Shown in pieces: positions 55,861-64,000 of a stretch of DNA of 64,000 nt. The notes under the pieces were generated by a model. It saw only the letters and a list, made by a program, of their open reading frames with translations, did not search any database and was not told where the DNA came from. The position numbers and the translations under genes were made by a program. The stretch comes from Euphorbia lathyris (taxonomy: Eukaryota > Streptophyta > Magnoliopsida > Malpighiales > Euphorbiaceae), in NCBI RefSeq assembly GCF_963576675.1, contig NC_088912.1:55142395-55206394 (forward strand), in the 5' to 3' direction. The first letter of the stretch is position 1; each line of letters begins with the position of its first letter.

Positions 55861-56507
55861 GTAATCCAGGTCCTGAGTACTCTTTTTCCTTTAGTAAGTT
55901 TTTATCCCATGAGGTTTTTCTTATTAAAGGTTTTAATGAGGCTCACATATAAGACCCACTTGCTGTAATAAGGCACATCGCCATTCAATAAAAGGCAACT
56001 TTTGTCCTATCAATTCTTTTTTAAGTATTTTCTTGTAGCAATATAAATATTCCAGATTAAAAAAGGAGGGGCGCCTACAAACTCATTCATCACACATAGG
56101 ATAATGCTTTCTCCTCAAAGATAGGAGAACAATCTCAACGGCGGATGTATCTACCTCCAAGATAGGAAACGAATTGATCCCCGTCAGAGATAGAGTTAAA
56201 ACATTTCTCAAACGTGAGATCTTTACACTCTCATACACTATTTCCAAAAAAGAGTCCAAAGTCCTAGTGGCGGATTGATTCACCTCAAAGACAGGAAGCC
56301 AATCGATCGCCTAAGGCAGCTTAACTTCCTCCAAAGGAATAAAAGCTCCAAGCCTTCGCAAAGGCTCACACTCTGAAGTATGGCTGGCCACCTACTTCAA
56401 CTCAATCCTAAAAACCTATAGATTTACTTGTTGAAAAACATAAAACATAAAGCGTAAAGTAAATGGTTATAGCAAGGATTAAAAATTGTACTTAGTTTTA
56501 CAAATAA
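55861..56507. other. Spacer between convergent genes in C
   Basis: No gene is seen; the counterpart of 11401–12014 in B, with the same GAGGCTCACAT and AAGGAGGGG words. Confidence 0.6.
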
Positions 56508-58738
56508 CTAGACATCTAAAGGAGCATTCTCCTTAGTATCTTTTGCATCAGATGCGCCCTCCAGCGAGGCTTCTTTCTCTACAGAAACAGTACCCTCCTG
56601 AGGAATAGTACAATCAGTTATCGGCTCCTCACTCTTATCACCCGCCTTCTGAGACACTTCACCAAGGTCCTCTGGTTCAAGATCGACAAGGGGTTTACTC
56701 TCTTCGGCGGATCCATTCATCACTTTGCGAATGTAATCACGGATGTAGTCCTTGACGTCCGGAATTTTGCGATACTTAAGACAAACATCCACATCAGGAA
56801 CCATGAACTCCGGATCTGTAAATCAATCTCGGGGTGCACCAGTTGAACATATGCCATGATCCACTCGCCATAGTAGTAAGCTCGTTCCCCTGCCAAGATC
56901 TCCGTGTCCACTAAAGCAGCCTCATGTTCTTTAGCATCCGCATCAATTTGCTCCTTCAATTTAAGGATCTCAGCATCCTTACTCTCATTTAGGGCAATAG
57001 CGGACGCAGCGTTCGCATTGGCAACAACGACCTCCTTCTCCAACCTTTCTATAGTTGCCTTGTCCGCCACTCCTTGAAGGAGATCCGCTTCCATAGCACA
57101 CATACGGGTGTATACCTATCAAGGGAAAAGCCAATTCAAGCGAAAGAATAACAGCAAAACTCTCCCTAAAGGAGATCACTCTTTCATCCAAAAATGCAAA
57201 AAGGATAGAAGGAACTTACCGTGAGAAGCTCCGTTTTTCCCATCTGGACATGGGCTGATCCCGAGATCTTATTCTGTCTCTCCCGGACCTCCCCTAGTTG
57301 GCCAAGAGCTTCGTCTAAATCATTGATGACGGATTCATTCCTCAGAGATCCTTTGTCACCATATTTAGCGGACCAGTAACCTCCCAAGTCCGGCTTCACC
57401 AACTATGCAAGCATTAAAAAGCAAAAAGTTAGATTCAAGTAAGAGAAGAGAAAATGATAAGATCAACATACCTCTTCGAGTCTCGCCGTTGGTTTCATGG
57501 CTCGCATGGCATCCGCCATTAGCTTTCCTCCACTGATGGACACAGATTTCTTCTTCTTTGGAAGAGGAGGATCAACCATATCACCAGCAGGATGCTTCTC
57601 CAAGCTCTTATGAGGATCCGCGACCTGCCCCTTCTTTCGAGCTTCTTCTTCCTTCTGTTTCTTGCGTACCTCTACAAGAGCGCGACTGGCCTCAGACAAA
57701 CCCCTGACAAGGGAACAATAAAATAATCAAGGTTCAAGGAAAAACAAAGTTACCTTCATCAAGTTGTGTAAACTTCACGTAAGAGATTTTGTCCCCTTCC
57801 CGGCGGATCAAGGGAATGTCATTCATCATAAAGTCCAAGGCGTCGGCGTATGTCCAAGCATCCGCCCTGATACTTTTCAGGATATCCGCCACTTCCTCGT
57901 CACTGTCCGTCAATATATGCATGTCTCCAGCCATATGCAAAGGTTTGGCATTCCAAACCGACGGAAATCCTAGAGATTCGCCCTCTCCTATCTTTACAAA
58001 GAAAAATCTTTCGTCCCAAAGATGGACATTTGACATCTTACCGCAGAAGGGCGAATAAGTTTTGAATTTAGCGAAAGTGAGGAAGGATTCGGCCTTTCGC
58101 TTCGTTGGTTTATGGAGAGACCGAAAGACACGAGGGTTACATATTATCCCTAAGTTCGAGGCCAAATAACAATCCAGAGCTAGATCTAACCAGCCATTCG
58201 GATGCAGCTAGCATACAGTGATCCCAAAGTATGCCAAGATGTCCGCCATCATCTTAGGAAGAGGAAGCCGGAACCCTCTTTCTACATGACAACTGTACAC
58301 AGACAAATATCCACTGGGCGGACAGGCGGGTCGCTGATGAGCAGCCGCCAACTTGGTCTCATAATTCTTAATCCACGGAAAGCGATCCGCCTGATTCGCT
58401 AGATCCGCGGTGCTCATACGAGACGGAGTGGACTCCGCACGTGGCGCCTTTTTCCTGGACGGAGCTGAAGAAGAAGCCTCCATCCCAGAAAACTGCCTAG
58501 AACCTATTGTCGGAGTAATACGAGAAACGGCGACGGGAAGATTTTGAGTCCTACCTAAACGAGTTCTATAGTTACTACACGCCGAGTTACACAACTCAGC
58601 TAGGTCGCAACTAGGAGTACCTTCGGAAGAATCGGAATTTTCCGAAGAAGTAGTCCAGCTGATTTCAGTTTCAGAAGAAGTGGTCAAATTAAACAGTTCG
58701 AAAGTAGACTCAGAAGAAGAAGAAGAACTCCTAAACAT
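56508..58738 (-). pseudogene. Antisense multi-exon gene of gypsy C (PF04195-like)
   Basis: Counterpart of the plus-strand gene of B, on the strand opposite gag-pol. Proposed exons are 58738–57754, 57703–57473, 57402–57220 and 57115–56508. Introns 2 and 3 again have GT–AG borders and phase 0. The Ser-rich start (MFRSSSSSSES), YSCHVERGFRLPLPKMM, NGWL and MAGDMHILTDSDEE are conserved, as is the coiled coil of the last exon. Breaks are a TAG at 58208 where B has Gln, and a one-base loss near 56810. B's stop at 9435 is not shared. Independent breaks in the two copies mean the parent element carried an intact gene. Confidence 0.8.
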
Positions 58739-59020
58739 TCAGAAAACAGAGTAAAAGGATTCACTTACATGAGAGTTAAAGGCTTTGAGGATTCTGAAAC
58801 TCCGGAAAAAAGCTCTGTAAAAAGCTCAAAGGAAGACGAAAGGGAAAGACGTGAATGAAGAAGAAAGAGAAAAGGGAAGGGGAAGAAGGTGTTTTCTCTT
58901 CCCTCGAGCAGCGCGCTTATGACACCTGTCACCCAACGTATGGCATTGAACAGAGTGGTCATCAATGCGAATCATCATGGCGGCGCGCGAAGAAGCTCAA
59001 AAGCCCTAAAGGACTTTAAA

Positions 59021-59039
59021 GGAACTTTAGGGGGGCTTC
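59021..59039 (+). other. Polypurine tract of gypsy C
   Basis: GGAACTTTAGGGGGGCTTC directly before the 3' LTR, the mirror of the tract in B. Confidence 0.8.
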
Positions 59040-59554
59040 TGATAACATTGGAATATTATCTGAGGGATCAAAGGAGATATTTACCCAAACGACCGCGTAT
59101 TGAACTGGTCGAAGAAGGCCATGGCGTATCAAGCAACAACATCCGATGGGCGGATCACCGAGGCTCCGCCACACGAGATCCGTAGTCACACCTACGTTAG
59201 ATTCGCCATCACCCTTTGATCCGCCAGCTGAGCAGTTGAGCCGATTCCTCAATAAAGGCCATTAATGAGCTATTAATGAGCTAACGGACATACTTAAAGG
59301 AAACAAGTAACCGCCATTAATGGAGCATTAATGGAGACTTTCTAGTTACTAAAGGTTACAACTTCATGACTATATATAGCTTGCATCTCAAGCTATCAAG
59401 GTACACATTCACACAATCCTAGCAACCCTACTTTGTCAATTCAGTTTATTCCTCCTTACTTTATACTGACTTTGGCATCGGAGCTTCCCCCCGTCGAACC
59501 CAACGATGCCCCCACAGGGACGGAAGCTAATCGGAAATTCTCCACTAGCCATCA
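59040..59554 (+). repeat. 3' LTR of gypsy C
   Basis: 515 bp from TGATAACATTGG to CTAGCCATCA. It shares the ATTAATGG repeats, CTATATATAGC and the GGGGGCGTCGTTGGGTTCGA-type sequence (other strand) with B's LTR. Confidence 0.92.
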
Positions 59555-59665
59555 AAAAGCATCCTTGAAAAGACCATTAATGCATATAGAAAAGATTGGT
59601 CCTTGAAGCTAGATGATGCGTTATGGGCCTATAGAATTTCCTACAAAACACCCATCGATATTGTG
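59555..59665 (+). pseudogene. Athila-type gypsy integrase, right half
   Basis: [20 protein letters not shown] and [16 protein letters not shown] follow the 3' LTR of C directly and continue the protein that stops at 50045. Homology ends near 59665. Confidence 0.85.
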
Positions 59666-60430
59666 AGCGGTCGTGGAACCCGATTACCCTTTACTCCCAC
59701 GAGGGAGGATGGATTTCTGACAAATTGGATTCCATTTTTACATCGTCACTTACCGTTTTTAAGGACGACGCTTAGCGTGTCCCTTCCAGTGTATGCATTC
59801 TTTTATATTTTATACTTTAACCTTTTATCATGTTTTAGATTAAAGTACTTATATCAGAGTCTCCACCCAAATTTAATGCTCGGGAACATATTAAAATATT
59901 AGATAACACACGAGCTCACAATATGCTATCTCTTTAGAGTTAGATTCAGGACTTAAACGGTTCAAAGGTCTGACTAATAAACGCATAGACTTGTCTTTTA
60001 TTAACATATCAAATATTTCTATTCCAAATTCAGTTATGTATTGTTTTGATCATTTGAAAGCGATAAATAAATACTGAAATATAAATTATTACATCATTTC
60101 AATAAATGGCACAAATAGCCATAATACATCAGATCTAGCCCTATGAATTAAATCTATTAAACATGCAAGACAATAAACGTTAGCTACGGGTACTTTGGGA
60201 CCCGTCTTTCGGATTTAAACTATGATGCCGAACTCGATCAAATAGGACTCATTTATTCCTAAGATCTAACACGCAGCATGCAATTATTCTGAATCCTAAT
60301 TTAGACGTCTAGATAGATTTTAATAGAAATGCCTAAAATACCCTATCCTAGGATTGCTTTTATCTTCATTTGCAAATATGGGCAGAATGTATTAAATTTA
60401 CCGAAAAAATAGGAACCTAAATGATAGCTC
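59666..60430. other. Unassigned repeat-like sequence
   Basis: No gene is seen. GGAACCCGATTACCCTTTACTC and other LTR-style words occur, without identifiable ends. Confidence 0.4.
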
Positions 60431-61879
60431 CCATTTCTATAGGGTTTTTAGGATCATTTTAGTTCATTTTTTGCTTTATTTCCTTTTAATTTTAGTATCG
60501 TTTTGTTACCTTTTAGTGAAAATTAGTAATTTCCGGTATTTATGGCATTTTCTGTGTTTTCAGGTGTTTTTAGGCCTATTGGAGCATTTTCGGATTATTC
60601 AGGTATTGTTAGAGCACTTTTGGGGATTCATCAGGGACCATTAGAGCACTTTTCGAAAGCCTAAGGACCTAAACAGATAAAAGCCGGAGCAAAATCGCCC
60701 CAATTAGGACTTGTCTCGTCGAGACAGGCCCTCGTCTCGTCGAGACATGCCCTGTCTCGACGAGACGAGGCGGGGGAAGGCACACCAGCGCCTTCCCCTT
60801 TGCTGAAATTCGTGGATATGGGCCTGAAGCCCATTAAAACACTTTGTAATTGTCCATTTTTACCTTTGATGCATTAGGGTTTCCTCCCTAACTCTATAAA
60901 TAGGGAGTTAATCCTAATCTTTGGGGAATTCATTCTGTCTCATTTGAGAATGTAGACAATTAATTTTAGTTTTCTTTAGATTAGATTTCCTGCTTTCTAG
61001 ATTAGATTTATTTCAGTTTTTATTTCTTGTATTGAAGAACAATTGATGGGAGAGGCTGATCTTCTATTTTATAAATCGGAATCGACAAACGGGTTCTAGA
61101 TTTCTCTCTTTCCCTTTTATCTTTTACCTCTATATTCAATTGAAGATGTTTTTCATTATTCCTTTACTCCCTATTGCTATGATTGGTTTGTCTATGAACT
61201 GATCCCCATCCAATCTGGGATGAGGATGAAATTGATTGTATGAATATGTATGATTAGGGATCTAGGGCCTTTGATTGATCAGTTTATGCATGCTTAATGC
61301 CTTGAAATTGTTAGGAATAGGATTATTGCTAGAATGGGACTCGATGACGATCAACTAGCCTACTTTATGTATATATTGTGCCTAATGCCTATAAACCTTA
61401 CAAAGATAGGATTATAGATAGATAAGAACCTGACCATGGAATTATCTATGCTGAATCTGTGTAAACCTGACCTCGCTAGAGACCACTAGGAGTGCGGCTT
61501 CGTGGCTGGGCTACGGCTTTAGCCTTAGTTGCCAAAAAACCTAATGCTTTGCATGACCTAAGGTATATGCCTAATCAAGCCGTCACCCGAATGCATATGA
61601 ATAGGTTAGATAAATCTTGTACACATTTGTCTTTCTTATTAGGGCAATTACCATCAATCACTGGTAAAAATAAATCTGAACTCCCTAAACCCATATATAG
61701 GATTTAATCAAAGGATTCCTCAGCCTAGTTTGTGCTTTCCATTAATCCACCATCTACCCTGTTAATTATTCACTTTATTTTGTTATGTTATTGCTTTTAA
61801 TTAAATTAGTTAATTAGACAAAACCCAAACTATCATTCAACTCTCTGAACAATTAGATGACTCTAGGTAGATTTACTAA
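60431..61879 (+). repeat. LTR-like sequence of an unidentified element
   Basis: No gene is seen. TATA-type promoter word CTCTATAAATAGGGAG near 60892, a cluster of GTCTCGTCGAGAC palindromes just upstream, and a long transcribed-looking stretch with no long ORF. After the foldback element the sequence goes on with TAGTCTTTGTGGTTCGAT and GGATACACTTGTCCTATTAA, the style of the far end of a gypsy LTR. The start, end and target duplicate are not resolved. Confidence 0.45.
60713..60766. repeat. Three 13-bp near-palindromes
   Basis: GTCTCGTCGAGAC at 60713–60725 and 60734–60746, and its reverse complement GTCTCGACGAGAC at 60754–60766, spaced 21 and 20 bases apart. They could form alternative hairpins in DNA or RNA. 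Confidence 0.9.
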
Positions 61880-61888
61880 TTATAACAA

Positions 61889-62709
61889 GGGATAAGTACA
61901 AAAAAAAAATGACTGTGGTTTACACTTTTTACAAACGCGAACCTGTGGTTTTTTTTTTACAAAAAGAGGTATGTGCTAAATGCCGTTAGCAAACAGAGGC
62001 AAAATTGGCTAACAACGTTAAAATTTAAAGAGAAAAGAGTTAATTTGGTCCTTATATTTATTTATTTTATAAATTAACCCCTATAATTATCTAATTATCA
62101 CAAATAAACCCCAAAATAAAAATAAAATAAAAAATACCATATTCTCCATCTCTTTTTAATTTTTAATTTTCCTTCTTCTTCTTCTTCTTCTTCTTCTTCT
62201 TCTTCCTCCTCCTCCTCTCTTCTCCATCCTTCTTTTTTTTTTTAATTTTTTTTGAAATTCCCATTGAAGAACGTCTGGAATTTCCAGACGTTCTTCAACG
62301 TCTGGAAATTCCAGACATTCACGTCTGGTCCAGACGTTGAAGAACGTCTGGAATTTCAAATTTTTTTTAAAAAAAAAAGAAGAAAGGAGAAGAGAGGAAG
62401 AAGAAGAAGAAGAAGAAGAAGAAGAAGAAGGAAAATAAAAAATTAAAAAGAGATGGAGAAGATGGTATTTTTTATTTTATTTTTGATTTTTGGGTTTATT
62501 TGTGATAATTAGATATTAGGGGCTTAATTTATAAAATAAATAAATATAAGGACCAAATTAACTCTTTTCTCTTTGAATTTTAACACCGTTAGTCAATTTT
62601 GCCTCTCTTTGCTAACGACATTTAGCACAGACCTCGTTTTGTAAAAAAAAAACCACAGGTTCGCATTTGTAAAAGGTGTAAACCACAGACATTTTTTTGT
62701 ACTTATCCC
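61889..62709. mobile_element. Mutator-like foldback element (MITE)
   Basis: 821 bp that is a near-complete inverted repeat about its centre near 62299. GGGATAAGTAC opens it and GTACTTATCCC closes it. The arms pair over some 300 bp or more, including a CTT-repeat tract at the left and a GAA-repeat tract at the right. It is flanked by a 9-bp direct repeat, TTATAACAA, at 61880–61888 and 62710–62718; nine bases is the duplication size of Mutator-like transposons. The middle carries several ACGTCTGG/CCAGACGT words, so smaller hairpins nest inside. It has no transposase. Confidence 0.9.
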
Positions 62710-62718
62710 TTATAACAA

Positions 62719-64000
62719 ATAGTCTTTGTGGTTCGATCTCGTGCTTAGCACAATATTACTTGTTGCGATAGGATACACTTGTCCTATTAACTGCTATATA
62801 TTTTACAAGCATCACTAAACTACCCGGACAAGAAAACAGGTTTTTGCCCGAAAATTTCCCTATCATTGATCTGGGATGATCCCTGATCGATAATAGGGAT
62901 CCCCGATCGAAGAAGGCATCTTCGATCGAGGAAGACCTTTTCGGACAGACCCTCTGTTTTAGTGTTAGAACCAGAAAACAACGGGAGAAATACACGAATT
63001 TGAATAAACAACGTGCAAACAATAGGGACAGGCTTTTAAAACCCTTCAGATGTTACATCTAAAACGCTTTTCTAGTTTTCGTGTTTAGTAGGCCGACGAA
63101 CACGTGATTGAGACTTTGAGCAGCAACTCGGACCCATGCAGCAAGATATTCAAGTGACCAGAATGTGGTATTTCCACTAGATTAGACCGAAAACCACCGA
63201 TTTGGAGTAGATTTGACCCAAAAGGTCAAGTCTAGAAGTGTAATGACTTCAGAATTAACGGATTAGTGAAGAACAATTGTAGGAAATGTGTTTCTTTAAC
63301 TAATATCTTTGAAAATGTTTGTGTTTAGGTGTTTGAACCGGTCAAAATGATGTATTTTGGTAAGATTTGTGTAGAAAACCTCACTATTTCACTTGATTTC
63401 AATCAATTTCCCTCTTTTTCACTCTTTTTCTTTTTGATTTCACTCTCAAAATGACTCTGAACTTCTGTCCCCTGCATATGGAAGTTTACTCTCCCTTTAG
63501 TAGTGGAGAGTGAATAAAAACTGGCTAAAAACTGCCCAAAAACCGTCAAGGATCGCCAATCGAAGACCTCATCCTCGATCGAGGAATAAGACTTTTTATC
63601 GAAGATCCTTTTGGACTTCGAGTATTTTAATTTCAAAAATGCTAGATCAAAATAAAATTTGATAGAATAAAGTGAAACAAACTAAAATGATTCAGAAAAC
63701 GGGGCCCGGGTCCTTAGCTCGTATCTCGCACAGCGCGTCGTGTGAAGCCCACCTACACCAACTGTTAGCTAGAGTGTAAGGTAAACTCATCACTAGGGCC
63801 GAAAAAATTCCATGCACACAGACTGCCTCCCGATTAAGTGCAATTTTGGGGCTAAGTCGTCACATCGTTTGAATCAATAGAGAACCTTTTCTTCTACTTT
63901 TTTTGAAACATTTCCAGTTGTTAAGAACCTCAATGAACAAAATCACTTAATCGAAAAGAGCACAGTGAGAGGGAAGAAAAAATCATACCTAAGTAGCTGA
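62719..64000. other. Unassigned repeat-like sequence
   Basis: No gene is supported. The first 100 bases appear to continue the LTR-like sequence before the foldback element. Clusters of GATCGA/TCGATC words with CTTCGATCGAGGAAG and CTCGATCGAGGAAT occur at 62870–62945 and 63548–63612. Confidence 0.5.

Larger units (their letters stand above)
50046..59554 (+). mobile_element. Tat-like Ty3/gypsy element C
   Basis: About 9.5 kb, plus strand, the same family as B: gag, protease, reverse transcriptase, two RNase H domains and integrase, with the antisense multi-exon gene between integrase and 3' LTR. The 3' LTR is complete (515 bp), but only the last 129 bp of the 5' LTR remain. The element is embedded in an Athila-type integrase. 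About 15 bases of that host gene and any target duplicate are missing on the left, so a deletion removed the left end after insertion. More stops and a damaged active site show it is older or more decayed than B. Confidence 0.92.

Noticed and set aside
59603..59902. 99-residue plus-strand frame after element C
   Set aside because: Only its first 20 residues are Athila integrase; the rest runs into unrelated non-coding sequence.
60713..60766. CRISPR-like array
   Set aside because: Only three short palindromes in plant DNA with no unique spacers of regular length; not a CRISPR.
62156..62446. Lys/Arg-rich small ORFs in both orientations
   Set aside because: They are translations of the CTT/GAA tracts and palindromic arms of the foldback element.

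Overview
The window is plant nuclear DNA, almost certainly from a eudicot. It holds spliced genes with GT–AG introns, AT-rich spacers and SINEs, and about nine tenths of it is LTR retrotransposons nested in one another. Only one ordinary host gene is visible: a five-exon aluminium-activated malate transporter (ALMT) gene at 43787–45415.

Left third (1–32584): an old, minus-strand Sirevirus-type Ty1/copia element (E) runs through this part in four pieces: 1–1944, 23369–23626, 27446–28222 and 31810–32584. A younger Sirevirus-type copia (A, 1945–23368) sits in E with the target duplication AACCT and LTRs of 1345 and 1348 bp. A is itself interrupted by a 9.9-kb Tat-like Ty3/gypsy element (B, 8374–18311) with the duplication ACTTG and two 481-bp LTRs. 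Further along E lies a solo LTR (F, duplication TTTAC) that contains another solo LTR (H, duplication AACTC). Next comes a truncated plus-strand copia (G) that keeps its 3' LTR.

Middle (32585–43455): a decayed plus-strand Sirevirus relative (I) lies in E in the opposite orientation and stops within its reverse transcriptase. After it come TA microsatellites, a 5'-truncated SINE with a 20-bp duplication, an 883-bp non-autonomous hAT element with an 8-bp duplication, a remnant of a gypsy antisense protein, a tRNA-like SINE candidate and a copia RNase H relic.

Right third (43456–64000): the ALMT gene is followed by fragments of Tat-like gypsy elements on both strands and by a second Tat-like element (C, 50046–59554) inserted in an Athila-type integrase. 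Then come LTR-like sequence, an 821-bp palindromic Mutator-like foldback element with a 9-bp duplication, and unassigned repeat-like DNA.

The most distinctive system is carried by B and C. Between integrase and 3' LTR each has a multi-exon gene on the strand opposite gag-pol. It encodes a protein resembling the 'putative gypsy type transposon' domain followed by a coiled coil. Copia A carries a different extra gene 3' of pol (a plant-transposon-like domain, an acidic region and a glutamine-rich coiled coil). Nearly all retroelement genes here carry stops or frameshifts. Coordinates and divergence figures were read and counted by eye.
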